From NCBI GenBank assembly GCA_014655195.1, contig BNBH01000014.1:62001-126000 (forward strand): a DNA stretch of 64,000 nucleotides, read 5' to 3'. Positions 43,260-51,512 of the stretch are shown one piece after another (positions within the stretch are counted from its first letter, which is position 1; each line of letters begins with the position of its first letter). The notes beneath the pieces were generated by a model. It saw only the letters and a program-made list of their open reading frames with translations, ran no database searches and was not told the origin of the DNA. The position numbers and the translations under genes were made by a program. The DNA comes from Streptomyces cellulosae. Lineage in GTDB: Bacteria; Actinomycetota; Actinomycetes; Streptomycetales; Streptomycetaceae.

Positions 43260-44150
43260 TCAGCCCTTCAGTCCGGAGGTCGCCATGCCGTCGATGAGAT
43301 GGCGCTGGAAGGCGAGGAAGAAGGCCAGCACGGGCAGCAGCGCGACCAGGGACATGGCGATCATGCCGCCGTAGTTGGCGAGTCCCTCCTGGTCGACGAA
43401 CATCTTCAGCCCGAGGGAGACCGTGTACTTCCCGGGCTCGTTGAGGTAGATCAGCGGGCCCATGAAGTCGTTCCAGGCATTGATGAAGGTGAAGATGGCG
43501 CTGGTGATCAGCGCCGGCCGGCACAGCGGCAGCACGATCGACCAATAGATGCGCAGATGCCCGCAGCCGTCGAGCCGCGCCGCCTCGTCCAGTTCCCGCG
43601 GCAGATTCCGCATGAACTGCACCATCAGGAAGACGAAGAACGCCTCCGTGGCCAGGTACTTCCCCAGCAGCAGCGGGGTGTACGTGTTGATCATGTCGAG
43701 GTTGCGGAACAGCACGTACTGCGGGATCAGCAGCACGTGGTACGGGAGCAGCAGCGTGCCGATCATCAGCGTGAAGAGCAGATTGCGGCCAACGAACCGG
43801 ATCTTGGCGAAGGCGTACGCGGTGAGCGAGCAGGAGATCAGGATGCCGATCACCGAACCCACCGCGAGGAACAGCGAGTTGAGGAAGAAGGTGGAGATCG
43901 AGATGTCGGCGATGCCGTCGGTGAGGCTGGTGTAGTTGGACACGATCGGGTCGGCCGGGAAGAGGTCCAGACTGCCGACGATGTCCTCGCTCCGCTTGAA
44001 CGACCCGCCGACGACCCACACCACCGGGTAGAGGATCACCGCGAGGAGCGCCAGCGCCCCGATGTGCCAGGCGAGCGAGCCGGGCAGCCGGCGCCGCAGG
44101 GCGCCCCTGGTCTTCGGGGCGCGCGTGATGTCGGTGGCCTGTGCGGTCAT
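43260..44150 (-). CDS. Carbohydrate ABC transporter permease (MalG-type)
   Basis: 296 residues, six membrane helices, inner-membrane half of a CUT1 sugar importer. The cytoplasmic EAA loop is ELDEAARLDGCGHLRIYWSIVLPLCRPAL. The ATG at 44150 overlaps the partner permease stop as ATGA. With the neighbouring permease and binding lipoprotein it forms a complete importer except for the ATPase. Confidence 0.93.
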   Translation of the reverse strand: MTAQATDITRAPKTRGALRRRLPGSLAWHIGALALLAVILYPVVWVVGGSFKRSEDIVGSLDLFPADPIVSNYTSLTDGIADISISTFFLNSLFLAVGSVIGILISCSLTAYAFAKIRFVGRNLLFTLMIGTLLLPYHVLLIPQYVLFRNLDMINTYTPLLLGKYLATEAFFVFLMVQFMRNLPRELDEAARLDGCGHLRIYWSIVLPLCRPALITSAIFTFINAWNDFMGPLIYLNEPGKYTVSLGLKMFVDQEGLANYGGMIAMSLVALLPVLAFFLAFQRHLIDGMATSGLKG

Positions 44151-45148
44151 CGGCCGCCCTCCTCGTAGTGCACCCAGCGCTTCTGGGACCAGAACAGCAC
44201 CGCCGTGACCAGGGCGACCGCGACCAGCAGCATCCACGCCATGGCGGAGGCGAGGCCCATCCGGCTGTTCTCGAAGCCCTGGACGTACAGGTAGCAGGTG
44301 TAGACCATGGAGCCGTCCGCCGGACCGCAGGCGTTGCCGCCCGCGCCGCCGCCGACGATGTAGGCGGAGCTGAAGATCTGGAACGAGTGGATCGTCTCCA
44401 GCAGGACGTTGAAGAACAGCACCGGCGAGATCATCGGCAGGGTGATGTTCCAGAACTGCCGCAGCCTGCCGGCCCCGTCGACGTCGGCCGCCTCGTACAG
44501 CTCCCGCGGCACCTGCTTCAGCCCGGCCAGGAAGATGACCATCGGCGCGCCGAACTGCCAGACGGTCAGGGCGACCAGGCTGTAGATGATGAGGTCCGGA
44601 TCGCCGGTCCAGCCGCCCGCGTCGATACCGAAGGCCTTCTGCGTCCGGTCGACGACGGCGTCGTCCGAGAAGATCGCCTTCCAGACGATGGCGACGGAGA
44701 CGCTGGCCCCGATCAGCGACGGCGCGTAGAAGGCGGCCCGGTAGAAGGCCTGCCCGCGCCGCTTCTGCGCGAGCAACAGGGCGACGCCGAGCGCCACGAG
44801 CAGCTTGACGGGCGTGCCGACGACGACGTACCAGAGGGTGACGCGCACCGAGTGGCGCCAGCGCGGGTCGCCGAACATCTCGGAGAAGTTGTCCAGGCCG
44901 ATCCAGCGCGGGGCGTCGAACAGGTTGTAGTCGGTGAACGCGAAGTAGAGCGAGGCGGCCATCGGGCCCGCCGTCAGCAGCAGGAACCCGGCGATCCACG
45001 GGGACATGAAGAGATAGCCGGCCAGGTTCTCCCGGCGGCCCCGCCGCTTGATTCCGGTGGGACGCGGGGGCGTGTCCGGACCGTGCCGCGGCCCGGGGTC
45101 CTTCGCCCGGACCTCCGTCGCGGGGGCGTGTGTCACGGCGGTTCCCAT
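44147..45148 (-). CDS. Sugar ABC transporter permease (MalF-type)
   Basis: 333 residues with six helices after a 40-residue charged cytoplasmic start. The EAA loop is ELYEAADVDGAGRLRQFWNITLPMISPVL. An extracytoplasmic loop with paired cysteines (GGNACGPADGSMVYTCYLY) is unusual and might carry a disulfide. The ATG overlaps the binding-protein stop as TGATG, so stoichiometric expression is expected. Confidence 0.93.
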   Translation of the reverse strand: MGTAVTHAPATEVRAKDPGPRHGPDTPPRPTGIKRRGRRENLAGYLFMSPWIAGFLLLTAGPMAASLYFAFTDYNLFDAPRWIGLDNFSEMFGDPRWRHSVRVTLWYVVVGTPVKLLVALGVALLLAQKRRGQAFYRAAFYAPSLIGASVSVAIVWKAIFSDDAVVDRTQKAFGIDAGGWTGDPDLIIYSLVALTVWQFGAPMVIFLAGLKQVPRELYEAADVDGAGRLRQFWNITLPMISPVLFFNVLLETIHSFQIFSSAYIVGGGAGGNACGPADGSMVYTCYLYVQGFENSRMGLASAMAWMLLVAVALVTAVLFWSQKRWVHYEEGGR

Positions 45149-46437
45149 CAGCTGCTGAGGGCGGTCTTCGACTCGTTGAAGAACTGCTCGACGGCGTCGG
45201 ACACCGACCGCTTGCCCAGCCCCAGCTCCTCGCCGATGCGCAGGAACGCGGCCTCGCAGATGTCGGCGCCGTTCGGGTGCGGGGTGATGGGCTCCAGCAC
45301 GCCGGCCTTCACCAGGGACTCCTCGTAGGCGGCGATCGCCTTGTTCACCGGGTCGGTCGGCCGGTACGCCTCGTACTGGGCGGTGGTGGCGGGGACGCCG
45401 CGGTCGTAGCCCATGATCGTGGCGACCTCGGGGTCGTGCACCATGAAGTCGATGAACTTGGCGACCTCGACCGGGTGCTGGGTGCGCTTGGAGGCGCTCA
45501 GCATCAGCGAACCGAGGTACTGGCCGGTCCGCTTGCCGTCGGTGGTGGGGACGGGCGCGAGACCGTACTCGCTCCTGCCCTCGGAGGTGTAGCGGACGGT
45601 GAAGTTGTCCCAGGTGAACTCGGAGCCCGCGAGTTCGGCGGAGAGCGCCGACTTGGGCTTGATCTGGGCGACCTTCTTGGGGTCGGCGAAGAGACCGGAC
45701 CGCACGCCCTTCTCGGCCTTCGTCCACCACTGGGTCAGATCAGCCTCGGTGAAACCGAGACCGTCCTCGGTGAAGAACGCCTTGCCGTTCTGACGCAGGT
45801 ACAGGTCGTAGAGGTACATGACGCCGTACATGCCGCTGTCGCCGGCGCGGCCCGTGCGGTCGCGCACCCGGGCCATCGCCTCGTCGAAGTCGTCCCAGGT
45901 CCAGCCCATTTCGGGGGTGATGCCGGCACGGGCGTAGACGGGCTTGTCGATGACGAGGGCCATCGAGTTGGAGCCCACGGGAACGCCGAGGAGCTTGCCG
46001 TCGATCTCGCCGAACGCGTCGAGGCCCGCCCGGAATCCCTCCATGCGCAGGTTGCCTGCCTTCACCTGCTCCTTGAGGTCCAGGAGCACATTCTTCGCAT
46101 CGTATTTACGGAGGAATCCGATGGCATTCTGGAAGACGTCCGGCGGATTCCCGCCGGAGGCCTGCGTGTTGAACTTCTTCCAGAAATCGGTGTACGGCTG
46201 GAAGTCGGTCTTGACCTTGATCTGCGGGTACTTCTTCTCGAAGAGATCGATGGTCTTGTTGATGCGCTGCGCCCGGTCCTCGGCGCCCCACCACGCATAA
46301 CGGATCGTCACCGTTCCGTCCCCGGAACCGCTTCCGCCACCGCAGGCGGTCGCCGTCGCACCGAGCCCCGTGACGGCGAGCGAGGCCCCCGCCGCTTTGA
46401 GGACCGTCCGCCTCTCCACACCCTTGCCCTGCTGCAT
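45148..46437 (-). CDS. Extracellular sugar-binding lipoprotein
   Basis: Family 1 solute-binding protein of 429 residues. The signal carries both a twin-arginine pair (ERRTVLKAAGASLAV) and a lipobox ending in TATAC followed by a GGGSGSGDG linker, so it is probably a Tat-exported lipoprotein. The mature part has the usual IRYAWWGAEDRAQRINKTIDLFEKKYP and WDDFDEAMARVRD blocks. The ligand is inferred to be a rhamnogalacturonan-derived oligosaccharide from the neighbouring lyase and YesL genes. First gene of the operon, behind a promoter with two LacI-type operators. Confidence 0.92.
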   Translation of the reverse strand: MQQGKGVERRTVLKAAGASLAVTGLGATATACGGGSGSGDGTVTIRYAWWGAEDRAQRINKTIDLFEKKYPQIKVKTDFQPYTDFWKKFNTQASGGNPPDVFQNAIGFLRKYDAKNVLLDLKEQVKAGNLRMEGFRAGLDAFGEIDGKLLGVPVGSNSMALVIDKPVYARAGITPEMGWTWDDFDEAMARVRDRTGRAGDSGMYGVMYLYDLYLRQNGKAFFTEDGLGFTEADLTQWWTKAEKGVRSGLFADPKKVAQIKPKSALSAELAGSEFTWDNFTVRYTSEGRSEYGLAPVPTTDGKRTGQYLGSLMLSASKRTQHPVEVAKFIDFMVHDPEVATIMGYDRGVPATTAQYEAYRPTDPVNKAIAAYEESLVKAGVLEPITPHPNGADICEAAFLRIGEELGLGKRSVSDAVEQFFNESKTALSS

Positions 46438-46470
46438 ACGAGCCTCCCCGCGACGGTCCCGGCCGCCTCA

Positions 46471-46495
46471 TGAATCGTTTCAAGTAAGCGCTTGC
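46471..46495 (-). promoter_or_regulatory. Two tandem LacI-type operators
   Basis: TGAATCGTTTCA (46471-46482) and GTAAGCGCTTGC (46484-46495) are both near-palindromic with the AA-N-CG-N-TT core of LacI/GalR-family sites. They lie between the promoter -10 and the binding-protein start, about where a repressor would block early transcription. No LacI gene adjoins. Confidence 0.6.
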
Positions 46496-46501
46496 TGGCA
46501 C

Positions 46502-46530
46502 AAGGTACGGAGGGCCCGGGGGCGCGTCAA
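46502..46530 (-). promoter_or_regulatory. Promoter of the sugar transport/lyase operon
   Basis: On the minus strand -35 TTGACG (46525-46530), a 17-nt spacer and -10 TACCTT (46502-46507): a good HrdB-type promoter about 65 bp upstream of the lipoprotein gene and immediately before the two operators. Confidence 0.65.
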
Positions 46531-46749
46531 TGATTCGGACAGGAATTGATGGCGGGGGCTCGCGGGGGCCGTCCGGCGGGGGCGACCGGGGATCGCGCCG
46601 GGCAGGACGGAAAGCGGCAGGTCTCCGGCGTCGCGGCCGACGGGTCGAACGGGGTGGCGGCTGCCGTGGCGGGGCGCCGGGGAGGTCACGGTTGGGTGAA
46701 GCGCCGGCCAAGCGGAACGAGGCGGAGGCGGGCCGTCCCTGGAACGACG

Positions 46750-46786
46750 AAGCGGCCCGGCTCACTGTTGGTGAGCCGGGCCGCTT
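46750..46786 (-). terminator. Terminator after the second tRNA-Val(CAC)
   Basis: A 16-bp perfect stem, arms 46750-46765 and 46771-46786, loop TGTTG. It begins eight bases downstream of the tRNA 3' end. Confidence 0.85.
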
Positions 46787-46794
46787 GATCCCGG

Positions 46795-46866
46795 TGGGCG
46801 ATACTGGGTTCGAACCAGTGACCTCTTCGGTGTGAACGAAGCGCTCTCCCACTGAGCTAATCGCCC
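46795..46866 (-). tRNA. tRNA-Val(CAC), second copy
   Basis: 72 nt identical to 39238-39309, with the same orientation and anticodon CAC. Flanks differ except that a TAATGT -10-like box stands 14 nt upstream, compared with TATTGT at the other copy. Confidence 0.95.
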
Positions 46867-46971
46867 GGGCGCAGGAAGAACATTACCCCATGTCAGGGGG
46901 TGGCTGTGACCAGCCCTGGCGGCGGTCGGCCGTGGCCGACGGGGGCCGGGCGGACCGGCCCCCGGACCGTG

Positions 46972-47430
46972 TCACTGGTCCTTGATCTTCCAGGGCATCT
47001 GCAGGCCGAACTTCCACAGGTAGAAGCCGGCCAGCGCGGCCACGATCACCAGGCCGACCGACGTCAGGATGATGTTGCGGCGGCGGACCCGCGGGTCCAG
47101 CGCCTTCTGGGCCGCCTCGGTGACCTTGCGCTTGGTCCAGCGCAGCACCAGCTGGGCCCAGACGAACTCGGTCGCCCAGATCGCCATGCCGCCGAAGATC
47201 ACGACCCATCCCGGGCCGGGCAGCGGCAGCATGATCACGCCGGCCACCACCACGGCCAGACCGACGACGAAGACCCCGACCTGCCAGCTCAGATGCAGCG
47301 CACGCCGCGCCTTGACGAACTCGGGCGCCCTCGACCCGAGTCCCCGTTCGTCCCGACGCTCGCTCTCGTCCACCGTCACCCCGTGGGCCGCGGTCACGGC
47401 CTCGCCGGACTCGTTACTCCCCGTGTTCAT
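46972..47430 (-). CDS. TIGR02611-type (PGPGW) membrane protein
   Basis: 152 residues. An N-terminal charged region of about 45 residues is followed by two helices around the hallmark PLPGPGWVVIFGGMAIWATEF, then a basic helix (VLRWTKRKVTEAAQKALDPRVRRRN) and a last helix (IILTSVGLVIVAALAGFYLW). This is the actinobacterial TIGR02611 family; no function is known. The ATG at 47430 is used; the frame extends 33 bp further. Confidence 0.82.
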   Translation of the reverse strand: MNTGSNESGEAVTAAHGVTVDESERRDERGLGSRAPEFVKARRALHLSWQVGVFVVGLAVVVAGVIMLPLPGPGWVVIFGGMAIWATEFVWAQLVLRWTKRKVTEAAQKALDPRVRRRNIILTSVGLVIVAALAGFYLWKFGLQMPWKIKDQ

Positions 47431-47621
47431 GCAGCCCAACACTACCCGAGCGAATGACATCACCGGAATGGACGCAGGGCGCGAACGATCTCTCGGCCGG
47501 AAGAGTTACGTAATCCCACGCAAAACACTCAGAGGGGTTTACAACGGCACCGTAGGTGGCATGTCGATTTCGCCGACGTGCGAATCCCCGAGCGCACACT
47601 GAGCGAAAGGCCCTGGCGCTT

Positions 47622-48035
47622 ATGAACACCACGGTCAGCTGCGAGCTGCACCTGCGCCTCGTTGTGTCGAGCGAGTCCTCCCTGCCTGTCCCCGCAGGCC
47701 TGCGGTACGACACGGCCGACCCCTACGCCGTGCACGCCACCTTCCACACCGGAGCCGAGGAAACCGTCGAGTGGGTGTTCGCCCGCGACCTCCTCGCCGA
47801 GGGACTTCACCGCCCCACGGGCACCGGCGACGTCCGCGTCTGGCCGTCGCGCAGTCATGGTCAGGGCGTCGTGTGCATCGCCCTGAGCTCTCCGGAGGGG
47901 GAAGCCCTGCTCGAGGCCCCGGCACGGGCTCTGGAGTCCTTCCTGAAGCGCACAGACGCCGCTGTGCCTCCCGGCACGGAGCACCGGCACTTCGATCTCG
48001 ATCAGGAGCTGTCGCACATCCTGGCGGAGAGTTAG
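47622..48035 (+). CDS. ssgB: Sporulation-specific cell division regulator SsgB
   Basis: 137-residue SsgA-like protein. SsgB recruits FtsZ to sporulation septum sites with SsgA in Streptomyces aerial hyphae. The sequence (NTTVSCELHLRLVVSSESSL, then VEWVFARDLLAEGLHRP) appears to match the S. coelicolor SsgB sequence as I remember it; SsgB is known for almost no variation within the genus. The ATG at 47622 gives the normal length; the frame is open 66 bp upstream. It is divergent from the TIGR02611 gene. The 190-bp upstream region is less GC-rich than its surroundings and should hold its developmental promoter. Confidence 0.96.
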   Translation: MNTTVSCELHLRLVVSSESSLPVPAGLRYDTADPYAVHATFHTGAEETVEWVFARDLLAEGLHRPTGTGDVRVWPSRSHGQGVVCIALSSPEGEALLEAPARALESFLKRTDAAVPPGTEHRHFDLDQELSHILAES

Positions 48036-48512
48036 CGCGCCGCGCTCCGCCGTGAAGTTGTTCGGCGCCGTCGACTCGGGGTGACGGCGCCGGCCTGGAC
48101 AGTCGGATGCAGGGGCTCGGCCCGCGGGATTTTTGCCGTGGGCCGGTGCCCGTGTGTTCGTGCGGGGGGGTTCGGTGTGAGTGTGGGCGCGTAGGGGGTG
48201 GGGGCTGGGATTCGTTGGCGACTGCGGGCCGTCGGGGGCTGGTCGTGCAGTTTCCCGCGCCCGTCAGGGGCGCTTCCCTGGGGCTGGTCGCGCAGCTCCC
48301 CGCGCCCCTCAGGGGCGCTTCCCTGAGGCACGGGCACGGCGCGGCCCCTCAGGCCTCCCCCGCAGCCGTGTCCCGGACGGGAACCCTTGGGGGTCGCTCC
48401 GCGTTGGAATCGAAGCCGTGTGCGGAGCGGGGAGGTGCTCGGTGAGGTCGAGCCACTACCATCGGCCAGCATCGGCGGGCGCCCGCCCGACCCCCAGGCC
48501 AGGGAGCGAATC
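48036..48512. repeat. Intergenic region with tandem copies of the palindromic repeat
   Basis: No gene is seen. A hairpin after ssgB (48063-48092, arms CGGCGCCGTC/GACGGCGCCG) is followed by two adjacent copies of the GC-rich repeat also found at 26.2-26.4 kb: 48238-48280 and 48282-48325, each with GGTCG(C/T)GCAG, a CCCGCGCCC hairpin and the tail GGGGCGCTTCCCTG. Confidence 0.7.
48063..48092 (+). terminator. Terminator hairpin after ssgB
   Basis: CGGCGCCGTC (48063-48072) pairs with GACGGCGCCG (48083-48092), 10 bp with a 10-nt loop, about 28 bp after the stop. Confidence 0.6.
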
Positions 48513-49073
48513 GTGCTGATCACCCATGACACCCGGTGCGCGCTGGACACCGTGGTGGATCTGGTGAACACCGCACCGGAGGACGACGCGACTCCGGACG
48601 GGCTGGCGGACGTCGCCGCCCTCGAGGCGTTCGTGCGGGACCACAAGGTCAGCGAGGTCGGGGTGCTCACCGAGTTCGACCTGGCGGCGGTGCGCACGAT
48701 CCGCGGCCGGTTCGCCGCGGTGTTCGCCGCTCCCGACGCCCGCAGCGCCGCCACGATGATCAACGAGCTGATCGCGGCCGCCGGCACCACGCCCCGGCTC
48801 ACCGACCACGACGGCTACGACTGGCACGTGCACTACTTCGCCCCGGGCGCCTCCGTGGCCGACCACCTGGCCGCCGACTGCGGGATGGCTCTGGCGTTCT
48901 TCGTGGTCGCCGGTGAGCAGGAGCGTCTGCGCCGCTGCGAGGCGCCGGACTGCCGGCACGCCTTCGTCGACCTGTCCCGCAACCGCTCGCGCCGCTACTG
49001 CGACAGCCGCACCTGCGGCAACCGGCTGCACGTCGCCGCCTACCGGGCACGCCGCAAGGAGGCGGCGGGCTGA
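48513..49073 (+). CDS. CGNR zinc-finger (ABATE-type) probable transcription regulator
   Basis: 186 residues. The N-terminal ABATE-like ligand domain begins TRCALDTVVDLVNTAPE. The C-terminal treble-clef zinc finger has ligands in RRCEAPDCRHAFVD and RRYCDSRTCGNRLHVAAYR, the CGNR signature. Such proteins are considered DNA-binding regulators, typically stress- or metabolism-linked, but the target is unknown. The GTG at 48513 has AGGGAG seven bases upstream. Confidence 0.9.
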   Translation: MLITHDTRCALDTVVDLVNTAPEDDATPDGLADVAALEAFVRDHKVSEVGVLTEFDLAAVRTIRGRFAAVFAAPDARSAATMINELIAAAGTTPRLTDHDGYDWHVHYFAPGASVADHLAADCGMALAFFVVAGEQERLRRCEAPDCRHAFVDLSRNRSRRYCDSRTCGNRLHVAAYRARRKEAAG

Positions 49074-49157
49074 TCCGCCCTTCCTGTCACGGACGGTGAC
49101 GGGAGATACCGGGCCGACGCGGTCCCGACGGGTGACGCCGGGAACCGCGGGTACGGC

Positions 49158-49310
49158 TCACAGCCACAGCAGGTCGTGCAAGGCGGCCGTGAGCAGCAGA
49201 CACCCGATCACCGCAAGGAAGATCATCAGCGGTGGCTGGGATAGGGCGAAGAGGCATCCGCGCGGCTCGTCCTGCTGCGGCGCGGCATCGCTCTGTGTCG
49301 TGTCCAGCAT
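49158..49310 (-). CDS. Small (50-residue) single-pass membrane protein
   Basis: An ATG frame of 50 codons. Residues 1-18 are polar (LDTTQSDAAPQQDEPRG), followed by CLFALSQPP and a long helix of Leu, Ile and Ala residues ending in DLLWL. Codons have the strong G/C third-position bias of real genes. No clear ribosome binding site precedes the ATG. No family is recognised, so this is a probable but unproven small gene. Confidence 0.5.
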   Translation of the reverse strand: MLDTTQSDAAPQQDEPRGCLFALSQPPLMIFLAVIGCLLLTAALHDLLWL

Positions 49311-49418
49311 CTCGCCGCGATGATGACGCATCGGACGGGCCGGACGCGATCAACACCCAGGGAAAACATCCGCGCACACGGAAAGCGCGGTCTACCGGTC
49401 AGGGCGTGATCACTTCGG

Positions 49419-49865
49419 TCAGATTCCGTGCTTCTTGAGGATGGCCTCGATGTCGCTGAAGTCGTCGTCGCCCTGCGCGGCCGGCTTCTGCCGGGGCGCG
49501 GGGCTCTGCGTGCGGGCGGACTGTCCCAGGGCGGGCGAGGTGGCGGCGGGCGAGGTGGCGGCGGGGGCGGCCGCCTCCCGGGCCGCCTTGCGTTCCTTGC
49601 GGGTGCCGCCGCGCCGGCGCTCCACCGTGCGGGTCGTGGCGAACATCAGCCAGGACAGGCCCAGCACGCCGAAGCCCGCCCACGCGACGGGACTGAAAGC
49701 GGTGTCCGCGAGCCACTCGACGACGCCGGTCATCACCAGGCCGAGCGGCACCAGCGCGTACGCGGCGATACGGGTCGCCGTGAGGTAGCGCTTGCGGTAG
49801 GCCGTGACCACCGCGATGCCCAGGCCTGCCGCGGCGACGGCGGAGCAGACGGTCTCGGCAATCAT
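49419..49865 (-). CDS. Conserved two-to-three-helix membrane protein
   Basis: 148 residues. Helices lie at about 3-20 (AETVCSAVAAAGLGIAVV), 32-52 and 60-80, then an Ala/Pro/Ser-rich linker, and a distinct acidic-basic end DDFSDIEAILKKHGI that looks like a conserved peptide motif. No function is recognised. ATG 49865 has a perfect GGAGG five bases upstream. Confidence 0.78.
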   Translation of the reverse strand: MIAETVCSAVAAAGLGIAVVTAYRKRYLTATRIAAYALVPLGLVMTGVVEWLADTAFSPVAWAGFGVLGLSWLMFATTRTVERRRGGTRKERKAAREAAAPAATSPAATSPALGQSARTQSPAPRQKPAAQGDDDFSDIEAILKKHGI

Positions 49866-50083
49866 CCGGTCCTCCAGGGCAGCGTGCGTGCGGTCACGAC
49901 GGGCTTGGCCTCCGTCCCTTCCATCCTGCACCCGCGGCGCTCCGGGCGGCCATGGTCCGGGCGGACATCAGGGACATCTCCGGGTCCCCGCTCCTCCGCA
50001 GGTGCCGGTCGGCGCATCTCGGTGATCCGGGGCTCCGGGGCCGGATTGGGTGGTGCCGGGGCGCTGCTGGAAGACTGTCGGCC

Positions 50084-50608
50084 ATGAGTGACTCCTCCCC
50101 CGCCCGCCCCGCCGCCCCCGTCCTCGACGTGTGGTGCGAGCTGCAGTGTCCCGACTGCCGGACCGCCCTGGACGACCTCCGCGCCCTGCGGGCCCGGTAC
50201 GGCGACCGGCTGGACGTCCGGCTGCGGCACTTCCCGCTGGAGAAGCACAAGCACGCCTTCGCCGCCGCCCAGGCCGCCGAGGAGGCATGGGAGCAGGGGC
50301 GGGGCTGGGAGTACGCGGAGGCCGTGCTCGGCCGGGTCGAGGAGCTGGAGCGCCGGGGCGAGGGCGTCCTGGTCGAGGTCGCCCGGGAGCTGGGCCTCGA
50401 CGCCGACGAGGTCGACACCGCGCTGATCGACGGCCGGCACATCCTGGTGGTCGACGCCGACCAGGCCGAGGGCAAGGCGATCGGCGTGACCGGCACGCCG
50501 ACGTACGTCATCGGCGGGGAGCGGCTCGACGGCGGCAAGAGCCAGGAGGGGCTGCGCGGGCGGATCGAGGAGATCGCGGACCGGCTGCTGGCCGGCCAGG
50601 ACGCCTGA
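50084..50608 (+). CDS. DsbA-family thioredoxin-fold oxidoreductase
   Basis: 174 residues. The thioredoxin-fold start VLDVWCELQCPDCRTALDDL carries a CPDC redox motif, with the helical insertion following and the cis-Pro loop GVTGTPTYVIGGERL. No signal peptide is present, so it should be cytoplasmic, which sets it apart from secreted DsbA and makes it an unlikely partner for the VKOR protein at 8.4 kb. It resembles FrnE/2-hydroxychromene isomerase-type DsbA proteins. Substrate unknown. Confidence 0.88.
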   Translation: MSDSSPARPAAPVLDVWCELQCPDCRTALDDLRALRARYGDRLDVRLRHFPLEKHKHAFAAAQAAEEAWEQGRGWEYAEAVLGRVEELERRGEGVLVEVARELGLDADEVDTALIDGRHILVVDADQAEGKAIGVTGTPTYVIGGERLDGGKSQEGLRGRIEEIADRLLAGQDA

Positions 50609-50635
50609 CCTGCACGTCCCGTCCTCCCCCGGCGG

Positions 50636-51460
50636 CTACACCAGCGGCTTGTACAGCGAGTACCGGGTCGTGGTGTAGCCGAGCGAGTCGTAGAGCCGCT
50701 CGGCCGGGGTGTTGTCCGCGAAGACGTTGAGGCCTATGGTCCGGTTGCCCGCGGCGGCGGCCTGGCCCTCGGCGAGCAGCATGAGGCTGCGTCCGTGGCC
50801 CCGGCCCCGGTGGGCGGGCCGGGTCTCCACGTCGAAGACGAACGCGCGCTCCCCGCGCACCGCGAGCCACAGCGTGCCGACGACCGCGCCCTCGTGTTCG
50901 AGGACGCTGAGGAGCATGTCCTCCGTGGCGAGGCCGTCGGGCAGCAACGCCGCCTGGTCGGCGGCTGCCTTGGCCAGCGCCTCCGTCTCCGGCACCCCGC
51001 GCCGCGTCCAGTCCCGCGCGTACGCGGCGGAGCTCTCGGCATGCCAGGTGACGTACTCCTCCTCGGTCATGGGCCGTGCGCGGGTGCCGTCCGGCAGGGC
51101 GGGCGGGGTGGCGCCGAGGGGTTTCTCCATGTTCCGGTTGCGGACGACGTAGCCGAGGGCCGTGGCGAGGGCGAGGGCGGCGCCCGGTTCGGCGGGGACG
51201 GTGACCTCGACGCGGCGGCAGCCCCAGCCGCGCGCCACCTCCTCCGCCGCGAGGGCGGCCACCGTGCCCCGGCCGCGCCGGCGGTCGGGTTCGTCTATGC
51301 GCAGGCTGACGATCCTCGCCACGGCGTCGCCGAAGACGGGGTCCGTGCCGAGGTGCACCTCCCCCACGGGACGGCTGTTCACGCAGACGTGGAAGCGACG
51401 CGAACGCGTCCCGTCGGGGTTCCGCTGGAGCGGCTCGGCCGGCCGCAGGGTGGTGGTCAT
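50636..51460 (-). CDS. GNAT-family N-acetyltransferase with two GNAT-like halves
   Basis: 274 residues. The C-terminal half has the acetyl-CoA motif VETRPAHRGRGHGRSLMLLAEG and NVFADNTPAERLYDSLGYTTT. The N-terminal half repeats a similar pattern (LRIDEPDRRRGRGTVAALAAEEV, ALALATALGY), suggesting a tandem GNAT. The acceptor is unknown. The ATG at 51460 is preferred; a GTG one codon upstream is possible. Confidence 0.88.
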   Translation of the reverse strand: MTTTLRPAEPLQRNPDGTRSRRFHVCVNSRPVGEVHLGTDPVFGDAVARIVSLRIDEPDRRRGRGTVAALAAEEVARGWGCRRVEVTVPAEPGAALALATALGYVVRNRNMEKPLGATPPALPDGTRARPMTEEEYVTWHAESSAAYARDWTRRGVPETEALAKAAADQAALLPDGLATEDMLLSVLEHEGAVVGTLWLAVRGERAFVFDVETRPAHRGRGHGRSLMLLAEGQAAAAGNRTIGLNVFADNTPAERLYDSLGYTTTRYSLYKPLV

Positions 51461-51512
51461 CACGGCTGTTCTACCCCGCAGCGGCCCCGTCTTCAGCCGG
51501 TTTTCCGGTCCC

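Larger units (their letters stand above)
46438..46794. other. Intergenic region between the sugar operon and the second tRNA-Val
   Basis: Contains the operon's promoter and operators (46471-46530) and the tRNA terminator (46750-46786). In the roughly 220 bp between, frames are open but look like noise; nothing else was recognised. Confidence 0.5.

Noticed and set aside
46530..46835. Plus-strand frame running into the second tRNA-Val
   Set aside because: It reads Arg/Gly-rich noise and extends through the tRNA on the opposite strand.
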